DNA from: JADJPG01 sp964491875
Lineage (GTDB): Bacteria > Verrucomicrobiota > Verrucomicrobiia > Limisphaerales > JADJPG01
Length of the DNA stretch: 64,000 bases
Assembly: GCA_964491875.1 (NCBI GenBank)
Contig: CAZBIC010000036.1
Span: 7,833-71,832 of the forward strand
Direction: 5' to 3'
The position numbers and the translations under genes are program-made. The notes under the pieces are model-generated. The model was not told the DNA's origin. It saw only the letters and a program-made list of their open reading frames with translations, and made no database searches. Position 1 is the first letter of the stretch. Each line of letters opens with the position of its first letter. Positions 56,314 to 64,000 of the stretch are shown piece by piece.

Positions 56314-59300
56314 ATGAATCGAAGCAGCTCTCTCGTCCGCACTTGGCGTGGTTTCTCGCGCAGTCTTTTCACCATCGTCCTTACTCTGTTGGCGTTACGT
56401 CCGGTCGCAAGTCGCGCGGCGGATGTCGTGATTAACGAGGTGATGGCGCGCAATGCGACAAATGCCCCGTTTCTCCAGATCCCGGATTATACGCCGGATT
56501 ATGTGGAGCTATACAACACGTCGACGAATGACATCGACTTGGGAGCGGGCCAGTGGAGTCTGTCCACGAAGGCGAATCCGTTCGCCGGAGATTTCAAGGA
56601 TTTCTACAAGTTCCCCGCCGGAACGATGATCGCAGCGGACAGTTACCTGCTGGTCATTTTCGACAACGAGACGAACATGCCGGGGTTGCACACGACGTTC
56701 ACGGTGGGGGGAACTAATGTGACGTTCACGCTGAATCGGTCGGCGGATCAAGTGAAGTTGTATCAGAATGGCTTGATGGTGGACAGCGTGGTGTGGGGGC
56801 CGCAGGTGGAGAATCTCTCCATCGGTCGCGTGCCGGATTTCACAGGCGGGTTCACGTTGACGTATGCGACGCCCGCGGGAGGCACGGTGCCCTACACGAC
56901 GAACCGGCCGGTGGCGTTTTTGCCTGCGCCGACAGTGACGAACGAGGTGTCGTTGAAGATTAATGAGTGGATGGGAACGAATTCGGCGGGTTGGGACAAG
57001 GATTGGCTGGAGCTGTACAATCCGGATACGAACATCGTGAGCTTGAGCGGGTTGGTGATCGTGGACAAGGTGGCGAATTTGTCGATTCCGGCGGAGTCCC
57101 GGCCGATTCCGGCGTTGTCGTTTATCGCGCCGCTGGGATTCGTCCAGTTGTTCGCCACAAAGAATGCGGCAATCGATGCGCCGGCGAACGAGCTGCCGTT
57201 CTCGATCAGCAGCGACACTCGGGAGGACATTTTCCTGTATGCGAGCAACAAGTCCACGAGGCTGGATCAGGTGTCGTCGGACCAGCCGCGTCGCGACAAA
57301 ACGCAAGGGCGTATTCCCGATGGCGGCGACGTCTACCCAGGCATCCTCCCGAACACGAGCCCGGAGGACAGCAATTTCGCAAGCATTCCGGAGGTGGTGA
57401 TCAACGAAGTGCTGACTCACACGGATCCGCCGTTTGAGGACGCGATTGAGTTGATGAACACAACCGGAGTGGATCAGAACATCGGAAACTGGTGGCTGAC
57501 CAACAGCCGGGAGAACCCGAAGAAATATCGCATCCCGGCGAACACCATCGTCCCGGCCAACGGCTACATCGTCTTCTACGAGTATCAATTCAACAACAGC
57601 AGCACCGCGGCGCAGCCGTTCACCCTGAACTCCGCCAACGGCGACGAATGCTACCTCTACAAAGGTGACGCCAACGGCCGCCTGACGGGCTATCGCCGCG
57701 GCGTCAGTTTCGGACCTGCAGCCAATGGTGTTCCCTTCATTCGCCACGTCGTGACGAACTACTACGAAACCAATGTGGATATTGTCGCCTCCGCGAACGT
57801 AACTCTGGGAACTACCATCAAAGCCACGGATCCGGCCAGCTACCAGTCGGTGTTTCGCTCCGGCACGGGCGCGGAGAATCCCGTTCCGTTGATCGGCCCC
57901 CTTGTTATCAACGAAATCCACTACCATCCGCCAGCGATTCAACCCGGTGGCGTGGATGACACGATCACGGAGTTCATCGAACTCTACAACACGAGCGACG
58001 CAACCGTTCTGCTTTACGACCCCAATCAATATTTTGCCGACCGCAATTACACACCGGCTCCGGACGGAAGCAACCTGACCACCGGGCAACGCTACGCCGA
58101 CGGCCGGACCAACACATGGCGCATTCGCGGAGAGGTCAGCTTCGAGTTCCCGGAAAATTCCCGGCTCGAGTCTGGAAAGTTCGCGCTTATCGTGAATTTT
58201 GATCCGACCGACAATCTGTTCCTTAACAATTTCACGAACAAGTTCCCTGCCCTTGCCGAGAAAATCCCGTCGGAGGTGAAACTTTATGGCCCTTACCGCG
58301 GCAAGCTAAGCAACAAAGGGGCGAGCCTGGAACTCCGTCGACCGGACGTGCCTCAGGGTCCGCTTCGCAATGACTTCCGTCTTGTACCGTATATCACCGT
58401 CGACAACGTTACCTACAATGACAAAGCACCATGGCCAACCAACGACACGGTCGCTGGCCCGGATGGTCTAGGCTTTTCCGTTCAGAAACTCTCGTCCTAC
58501 GTCTACGGGAACAACGGCGAAGTCTGGACCGGAGCAGAGCCGACTCCTGGCGCGTTCAACTCATCGACCGGCTTTGAACCTCCAGCCATTCTCAGCAACC
58601 CGACGAACCTCACCATCACCGCCGGCCAGACGGCAACGTTCCGAGTGACCACTCGCGGCAGCCTTCTCCAGTATCAGTGGTACACCAACGACGTGGCCAT
58701 CCCAGGCGCGAATTCCTCGTCGCTCAGCCTGCCAAACGTCAATACCAACCAGAGCGCCACCTTCATGGTGATTATCACAAACATCGCTGGCGCGGTCACC
58801 AGCACTCCGGCTGTGCTCCTTGTCACCGCGCCCGTAAACGACACCACCTTGCCCACGGTCTCTATCACATCTCCCGCCGCCGGCACCACCACGAACGAAA
58901 TCATCGGCGTCACGGGCAAGGCTTCGGATCGAAACGGAATCAACGCCGTCTACTACTCCGTCAACAACGGCACCTACCTCCCAGCCTCCGGAACGGTCAC
59001 CTTCTCCACCTGGGGTCCGGTCGTCGTCACACTGGATCCTGGCACCAACACCGTCAGCGCCTACAGCGTCGATCAAGCAGGAAACCACTCCGCCGTGGCC
59101 ACCCGGACCTATGTGCGGGTGCTACGTGACACCCTGGCATTAACCGTCAATGGTAACGGCACCGTAAAGGGCGCCACCAACGGCCAGCAAATGGAACTCG
59201 GCCGCAGCTTCACCCTTACCGCGAGCCCGGCATCAGGCAATCTCTTCTCAAACTGGACGGTGATCTCATCGTTCCGTCCGCTGGTGCAATCCACCGCTCC

Positions 59301-60384
59301 ATCACTCACCTACCTGCTTTCCTCCAACACCACGGTGACGGCGAACTTCGTCCCGAATCCATTCGGCGTCGTCGCTGGCAAATATCACGGCCTCTTTTAT
59401 GAAACCAATGAGTCCACCGGTGTCCTCCATGGTTCGAGCGGTCATTTCATCCTCACCACCACAGCCAGCGGCAGCTACTCGGCTGCGTTACTGACGGGTG
59501 GAGTGAAAAAACTCTCGGCCTCCGGCCAGCTGGATCTCGACGGACGCGCGACCAATACCATCCCTCGCAAGGGAACCAATGCCCTCACCGTCACCTGGCA
59601 CGTCGATCTCTCGGGCTCGGACACCGTCACCGGAACCGTCACCGATGGCACCTGGACCGCCATCCTCGAAGGCGACCGCGCCGTCTATTCCAAGACCAAC
59701 CCCTGCGCGCTTGCGGGCAAGTACACCCTCGTGCTCCCCGGCCTGCCCGGCGACACGTTTGTCCCCGGTGGCTTCAGCTACGGCACCGTAAGCATCGACA
59801 GCAATGGCGTTGTCACCCTCAAGGGCTCTCTGGCGGACAAGACCACCGCATCGCAGAAGGGCCAGATTTCCAGAAACGGCGAATGGCCCCTTTACGTCCC
59901 GCTCTACTCAAACAAAGGATCACTTCTCTCCTGGATCCGCTTCGAAGATCGTGACGGCGATGACTTCAACGGCCTGCTCAATTGGGCCAAGCCGGCGAAT
60001 CCCAAGAACAAACTTTACCCCCTCGGCTTCACCACCAATCTCGCAGAAGTCGTGGGCGCTCGGTATACAGTGCCCGCCAAGACCAACAAAGTCATCGAGC
60101 TCACCAGCTCGGAATTGGTTCTCACGGGCGGCAACCTTCCGACCACCTACACCAATGCGTTCAATCTGGGAGTGGGCAGCAAGGTCACCAATGCCGGGCC
60201 GCACAAGCTCACGCTCACCTTCACGCCCGCCACCGGCCTATTCAAAGGCAGCCTTACTCCGACCAACTCCGGCGCGAAAGCCATCGCCTTCACCGGCGCT
60301 GTTCTGCAAAAAGCAACCAACGCGTTCGGGTACTACCTCGGCACCAATCGAAGTGGCGCAGTGTCTATTCAAGCAGCTCCGTGA
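56314..60384 (+). CDS. Secreted LTD/Ig-like multidomain protein
   Basis: This 1356-residue protein has a signal peptide (SLFTIVLTLLALRPVASRA). It begins directly with a lamin-tail domain (VVINEVMARNATNAP) and has three more (LKINEWMGTNSAGW, VVINEVLTHTDPPFE, LVINEIHYHPPA) to about residue 750. An Ig domain follows (LQYQWYTNDVAIPGANSSS), a Big/cadherin segment (LPTVSITSPAAGTTTNE) and an InlB-like repeat (LTVNGNGTVKGATNGQQ). The C-terminal 340 residues form paired beta-rich domains beginning GKYHGLFYETNESTG. No CotH region is seen and the end (GAVSIQAAP) lacks the shared closing block. The frame starts at a GTG (56299), but ATG 56314 gives a better signal peptide. Function is unknown. Confidence 0.82.
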   Translation: MNRSSSLVRTWRGFSRSLFTIVLTLLALRPVASRAADVVINEVMARNATNAPFLQIPDYTPDYVELYNTSTNDIDLGAGQWSLSTKANPFAGDFKDFYKFPAGTMIAADSYLLVIFDNETNMPGLHTTFTVGGTNVTFTLNRSADQVKLYQNGLMVDSVVWGPQVENLSIGRVPDFTGGFTLTYATPAGGTVPYTTNRPVAFLPAPTVTNEVSLKINEWMGTNSAGWDKDWLELYNPDTNIVSLSGLVIVDKVANLSIPAESRPIPALSFIAPLGFVQLFATKNAAIDAPANELPFSISSDTREDIFLYASNKSTRLDQVSSDQPRRDKTQGRIPDGGDVYPGILPNTSPEDSNFASIPEVVINEVLTHTDPPFEDAIELMNTTGVDQNIGNWWLTNSRENPKKYRIPANTIVPANGYIVFYEYQFNNSSTAAQPFTLNSANGDECYLYKGDANGRLTGYRRGVSFGPAANGVPFIRHVVTNYYETNVDIVASANVTLGTTIKATDPASYQSVFRSGTGAENPVPLIGPLVINEIHYHPPAIQPGGVDDTITEFIELYNTSDATVLLYDPNQYFADRNYTPAPDGSNLTTGQRYADGRTNTWRIRGEVSFEFPENSRLESGKFALIVNFDPTDNLFLNNFTNKFPALAEKIPSEVKLYGPYRGKLSNKGASLELRRPDVPQGPLRNDFRLVPYITVDNVTYNDKAPWPTNDTVAGPDGLGFSVQKLSSYVYGNNGEVWTGAEPTPGAFNSSTGFEPPAILSNPTNLTITAGQTATFRVTTRGSLLQYQWYTNDVAIPGANSSSLSLPNVNTNQSATFMVIITNIAGAVTSTPAVLLVTAPVNDTTLPTVSITSPAAGTTTNEIIGVTGKASDRNGINAVYYSVNNGTYLPASGTVTFSTWGPVVVTLDPGTNTVSAYSVDQAGNHSAVATRTYVRVLRDTLALTVNGNGTVKGATNGQQMELGRSFTLTASPASGNLFSNWTVISSFRPLVQSTAPSLTYLLSSNTTVTANFVPNPFGVVAGKYHGLFYETNESTGVLHGSSGHFILTTTASGSYSAALLTGGVKKLSASGQLDLDGRATNTIPRKGTNALTVTWHVDLSGSDTVTGTVTDGTWTAILEGDRAVYSKTNPCALAGKYTLVLPGLPGDTFVPGGFSYGTVSIDSNGVVTLKGSLADKTTASQKGQISRNGEWPLYVPLYSNKGSLLSWIRFEDRDGDDFNGLLNWAKPANPKNKLYPLGFTTNLAEVVGARYTVPAKTNKVIELTSSELVLTGGNLPTTYTNAFNLGVGSKVTNAGPHKLTLTFTPATGLFKGSLTPTNSGAKAIAFTGAVLQKATNAFGYYLGTNRSGAVSIQAAP

Positions 60385-60439
60385 TTCGCTCCCGAAGGCC
60401 CACATTGACAGCAGCGCAACGTTCAGTTGAGCTCCAGCC

Positions 60440-61306
60440 ATGACGCCCCGCCATTTTTCACTGCCGAGTCTGGCCCTTGCCTGCATGCTGGTTTTGCTCA
60501 CGCGCTTTGCCTGCAGCGCCGCCGAGTCACTGGACACTCAGTCCCTGCTCCGCTCCGCTGATACTTCGCTCCGCGCCGGCAAACCCGCTGAAGCGATTCA
60601 AATCACCGACAAGATTCTGGCGGCTGACCCGAAAGACTTCCGCGCGCTATTCCTCCGCGGTCGCGCCCACGAGGAATCAAAGAACCCCGTCAAAGCCCTC
60701 GTCGACTACGACGCCAGCCTGAAGGCCAATCCCAAGGCCACCGTCGTCTACCAGAAACGCGGCGAACTTCATTTCAAGCTCGGCAACTTCGCCGAATCCA
60801 TTGCCGACTTCGACAAGTTCATCGAAGCGCTCCCCGAACAATCGCCGCATCACTGGCAGCGCGGCATTTCCCTTTACTACGCGGGAAGGTTCGAAGACGG
60901 ACGAAAGCAGTTCGAGCTGCACCAAACGGTCAATCCATACGACGTCGAGAACGCCGTCTGGCATTTCCTCTGCGTCGCCCGCGCCTCCGGTGCTGAGAAA
61001 GCGAAAGCCGCCTTGATTCCCATCGAGCGCGATGCCCGCATTCCGATGATGCAGATTCACGAACTCTTCGGTGGCAAGGCCAAGCCGGAGGATGTCCTCG
61101 CCGCCGCCAAACTGGGCTCCCCTGCAAATCACGACAACCAGCTCTTCTACGCCCATCTCTACCTAGGCCTTTACTACGAGGCGATCGGTGACGCCAAGCT
61201 CGCTCGCGAACATATTCTGAAAGCCGCCACCGATTTCAAAGCCGAGCACTACATGGGCGACGTGGCCCGCGTTCACGCCCAGGTCTTGCGCAAGCAGGCC
61301 AAGTAG
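60440..61306 (+). CDS. Secreted TPR-repeat protein
   Basis: This 288-residue protein has a signal peptide (SLALACMLVLLTRFACSAAE). Three to four tetratricopeptide repeats follow (AGKPAEAIQITDKILAADPK, NPVKALVDYDASLKANPK, GNFAESIADFDKFIEALPEQ). The rest (about 160-288) is helical and includes a further TPR-like helix pair (HLYLGLYYEAIGDAKLARE). TPRs mediate protein contacts; the partner is unknown. It starts 55 bp after the LTD/Ig gene, so it may share its transcript, and it ends 6 bp before the convergent MFS/spermidine-synthase gene. Confidence 0.85.
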   Translation: MTPRHFSLPSLALACMLVLLTRFACSAAESLDTQSLLRSADTSLRAGKPAEAIQITDKILAADPKDFRALFLRGRAHEESKNPVKALVDYDASLKANPKATVVYQKRGELHFKLGNFAESIADFDKFIEALPEQSPHHWQRGISLYYAGRFEDGRKQFELHQTVNPYDVENAVWHFLCVARASGAEKAKAALIPIERDARIPMMQIHELFGGKAKPEDVLAAAKLGSPANHDNQLFYAHLYLGLYYEAIGDAKLAREHILKAATDFKAEHYMGDVARVHAQVLRKQAK

Positions 61307-61312
61307 CCCGCA

Positions 61313-63934
61313 TCACTTCGCCGCTGCGGGATCCAACAACGGTCCCAGCAGTTTCTTTCCCAGCGGTTGCGCGGGCTGCGCGGCCTCAAGTTCCTGAAAC
61401 AGTTCCTTCGCCCGATCGCGATCCGTCTGCGCCATCACTTGAATGATGGTGACGCATCGCGCGTAAGACGGTGTGAAGAGGAGGCTTCTCCCAGCGCTCG
61501 CGAGATACAACTCGACGGCGCCGCTTAAATCCCCAGCGCCTTCTTTGACCAAACCTTTCAAGTAAATGTCCCGGGCCGCCATGAACCCCTTGAGATCCGA
61601 CGCGAAGCGTTCGTCACTCAAATCAAACCCGCTTTTTGCCAGCGCGCTCTCATTCAACTGACATTTCTCAAGCACGGAGAGCAGCAATGCCTCAACCCGC
61701 ACTTCGCGCTTCACGGCGAACCGCGGCGCCGCGAACAACACCACCGGAGAATTGTCCGTGCTGAGCGGCGCCGAACCCGCAAAGCGATCCAACGTTCCGG
61801 CATCCGCCACGAAACACCCGGCGAGATTGATGAATCGTTCCAACCCAACGCCCCGTAGCCGGCTGCGCAACTCGCCATCCGCAAGCCTCTTCTCGAACAA
61901 GCCCTGCTCGAAAACCGGTTTATCCAAGGTTCCCACCAGCGCCAGCGCCGGAATATCCACGTTAAAATGCAGCAGGAATCCTCGCGTCTCCGAAAACGTG
62001 TCGAGAAATGTTCGAACGATGGAGCGCATCACCGGTTCCTCCAACTGATGTAACGGCAGCCATTGACAGAACAATCCTCCCGGTGCCAGCCGCTCACGCA
62101 CCGCTTGAAAATGTTCCTTTGTGTAGAGGAACCCCGCGCCGTCATGCGCTGGATGAAACAAGTCCGCGACAATCACGTCGTAACGATTCGTCGTCACCCG
62201 CACGAATCGCCGTGCATCCGCCGACAACACACGGCCGCCCTTTTTCGGCAATGGTCCTTCGTTCTCCGGTTCGAAATGGTGCATCATGCCAATCACCTCT
62301 GGAATCAGTTCCACACCATCCACCCTCAACTCTGGATACGCCGTGGCCGCGCCTAAAGTCACCCCGGTCCCCGGACCGAGAAACAACGCCCGCCGCGGCG
62401 CCGGATGTAACAGCAGCGGCAGATGCGCCTGACGTCGCTCCGCCATCGCGGCCGCCGTCCCACCCATTTGCAGGCGATTGTTCACGCGCAGACTGCGATG
62501 CCCATCTGCGGTTTTCACCACCGCCACCGAAGCCATTGCGCCATCTTGGTACGCGATCACTTCCGCGCCCGGCAGTTTGTCCACGATCCGAAGGTCAGCC
62601 ATCGCCGCCAAACCCAGAGCAACCGGCACTGCCGCCAACAGCCAGCCCACCTTCCACCAGTTTGGAACAACGAGCAGATAGCCAACGCCCAACGCCAGCG
62701 CGGTCGTCTTCGTGCCCAGCAGCGGTAACAGCACGGCTCCCACCAACCCAGCCGCCGCACAGCCCAGCGTATTCACCGCGCCGGCACGACCGACTCCACC
62801 TGTGTCCCGCCGAGCGCTCTGCACCAGGTGACTGAATGTCGCGCCCATCAGCACCGTGGGAATCAAAAACGACACGGTGGCCATCAGGGATTCACCCAGC
62901 GCCGTCGCAGGCAGCGACTCGCCAACTCCATCGCGAATTGCCGAATATATCGGCCGCCCGAAATGCAGTACGGCCGCACTCAACAGGCACGCTGCAGCAA
63001 GCGCCGTGAGCAACCGGCTCAAGACCAATGCATCACCCGGCGCACAATTCCTTCGCTGATACCACGCCCCGCCGATCGCCGTGCCGACCAGATAAACCGC
63101 CAGCGCCGACGCATAGCTGTAGACCGTGTTCTCCAACACCTGCGACAGCAACCGCACCACCACGATCTCGAAACCAATCCCAAGAAATCCTGTGACGAAC
63201 AATGTCGTTGCCAAACGTGTCGACGAAATGCCCCCGGCTCTCGCAGTCGCCGCGACGGATGCTGAACGATTCCTGGTTCGCTCCTCACGCTGACGGTTCT
63301 CGGGTCCGCGTTTCTCTGCACCCCAGAATCTCCACGCCGCCACAGCGCAAATCACATTCACCGCCGCCAGCACTCCGAGGGTCGCGCGAAATCCGAGGGC
63401 CGGCATCACAACGAAAACCGTCCCCAGCGTTCCCGCCACCGCGCCGAACGTGTTCGCCGCGTAGATCGCACCGATGCAACGGCTGTTTGCCATCAGCGGA
63501 GAAAGAAGCCGCTCCATCGCCGGAAGCGTCGCGCCCATCGCCGCCGTGGCGGGCGACAACGTCACAAAAGGCAACAGGAACACCACGCTCCATTGTCGAA
63601 AAGCCGACGGCTCAGGCCCGATGAATTGCAACGCCAGTTGATTCACCAGTGGAATCGTCAATGCCGTCAGCAAACCAAAACCACCGATCACGATCTCGAT
63701 CCCGACATACCATCGCACTGCGTTCGATGAGGAACCGATACGCTGATCGAAATACCATCCGCCCACTGCGAGTCCGCCGAGAAACGCTGAGGCTACTCCG
63801 AGCATCGCTGGCGTCTCGTGCCCCAGCCCGGCGGCGAACATGCGCACCCAGACCATCTGGTAGCCCAACCCCGCCGCACCGGAGAGCGCGAACAGGACGT
63901 ACAACCAGAGAGGGCCGCGGGCGCGATTCATCAT
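61313..63934 (-). CDS. Fused MFS transporter-like / spermidine synthase protein
   Basis: This 873-residue protein has an N-terminal membrane half with about 12-14 hydrophobic helices (residues 5-460; LWLYVLFALSGAAGLGYQMV at the start, FLGGLAVGGWYF and FVTLSPATAAMGATLPAMER typical of the family). A spermidine-synthase-like domain follows at about 470-700. Its S-adenosylmethionine fold shows LFLGPGTGVTLGAATAYPEL, VDGVELIPEVIGMMHHF, LSADARRFVRV and YDVIVADLFHPAHDG. A C-terminal helical extension of about 150 residues follows. Whether it makes polyamines, or moves and modifies another substrate, is unknown. The start is ATG 63934 (or 63931); the longer GTG at 63970 is less likely. It converges with the TPR gene, 6 bp apart. 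Confidence 0.88.
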   Translation of the reverse strand: MMNRARGPLWLYVLFALSGAAGLGYQMVWVRMFAAGLGHETPAMLGVASAFLGGLAVGGWYFDQRIGSSSNAVRWYVGIEIVIGGFGLLTALTIPLVNQLALQFIGPEPSAFRQWSVVFLLPFVTLSPATAAMGATLPAMERLLSPLMANSRCIGAIYAANTFGAVAGTLGTVFVVMPALGFRATLGVLAAVNVICAVAAWRFWGAEKRGPENRQREERTRNRSASVAATARAGGISSTRLATTLFVTGFLGIGFEIVVVRLLSQVLENTVYSYASALAVYLVGTAIGGAWYQRRNCAPGDALVLSRLLTALAAACLLSAAVLHFGRPIYSAIRDGVGESLPATALGESLMATVSFLIPTVLMGATFSHLVQSARRDTGGVGRAGAVNTLGCAAAGLVGAVLLPLLGTKTTALALGVGYLLVVPNWWKVGWLLAAVPVALGLAAMADLRIVDKLPGAEVIAYQDGAMASVAVVKTADGHRSLRVNNRLQMGGTAAAMAERRQAHLPLLLHPAPRRALFLGPGTGVTLGAATAYPELRVDGVELIPEVIGMMHHFEPENEGPLPKKGGRVLSADARRFVRVTTNRYDVIVADLFHPAHDGAGFLYTKEHFQAVRERLAPGGLFCQWLPLHQLEEPVMRSIVRTFLDTFSETRGFLLHFNVDIPALALVGTLDKPVFEQGLFEKRLADGELRSRLRGVGLERFINLAGCFVADAGTLDRFAGSAPLSTDNSPVVLFAAPRFAVKREVRVEALLLSVLEKCQLNESALAKSGFDLSDERFASDLKGFMAARDIYLKGLVKEGAGDLSGAVELYLASAGRSLLFTPSYARCVTIIQVMAQTDRDRAKELFQELEAAQPAQPLGKKLLGPLLDPAAAK

Positions 63935-64000
63935 CACGATTCGCCCCGGTAAACACAGCGCGACTGGCACGTCTCCGCCACCACGATCTCAGTCAGCAAC

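Overview
The window looks like a chromosome segment from a Verrucomicrobiota bacterium, probably of the Pedosphaera/Limisphaera side of the phylum. This is inferred from gene content, not from a marker gene. The signs are a DUF1080 protein, a PVC-type heme-binding CxxCH protein beside a Tat-exported Gfo/Idh/MocA oxidoreductase, a fused MFS/spermidine synthase, and several giant secreted proteins built from lamin-tail (LTD), CotH, Ig-like and cadherin-like modules. Coding density and GC content are high. I saw no tRNA, rRNA, CRISPR array, insertion sequence or prophage.

Layout. 0-4 kb: a partial DnaJ-domain gene diverges from a TrhO-RluA fusion (two RNA-modification enzymes in one chain), followed by a secreted DUF1080 protein and a polysaccharide deacetylase. 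4-14.1 kb: an XRE-cupin regulator diverges from a seven-gene run (threonine dehydrogenase, PutA, asparaginase-like, cysteine-synthase-like, secreted DUF3472-like, UPF0126 membrane protein, glycine C-acetyltransferase). Internal gaps are at most 42 bp. The regulator/operon gap holds four [CT]ATAC[CT]G repeats spaced 20-22 bp. This is the best candidate for an undescribed regulatory system here: one switch for threonine-to-glycine and proline/asparagine breakdown. 14.3-21.5 kb: transketolase with a strong terminator, a Cys-type formate dehydrogenase, then panB, moaC and mog (two of them molybdopterin cofactor genes) and a small lipoprotein. 21.6-26.6 kb: Gfo/Idh/MocA oxidoreductase and a PVC cytochrome on the minus strand.

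26.7-60.4 kb is dominated by large exported proteins: a cadherin-like repeat protein (26756), a 2300-residue LTD/CotH protein (30870), a PA14/jelly-roll protein (44084), a smaller beta-sandwich protein (48132), a CotH/LTD protein (50097) cut by one in-frame TAA, and an LTD/Ig protein (56314). They share modules, and four end in a similar C-terminal block closing with (F/Y/L)(F/Y)R. Between them sit ordinary genes: DUF1232, SGNH lipoprotein, glucose dehydrogenase, a phosphotransacetylase split into catalytic and P-loop/DRTGG proteins, hisC, and overlapping YkgJ-like and Smr-domain genes. 60.4-64 kb: a TPR protein converges on an MFS/spermidine-synthase fusion.

Most start codons were chosen by family alignment or signal-peptide position. 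Several differ from the longest open frame (glycine C-acetyltransferase ATG at 12921, moaC GTG at 20130, and most secreted proteins). All functional calls are from reading the sequence; no database search was run.
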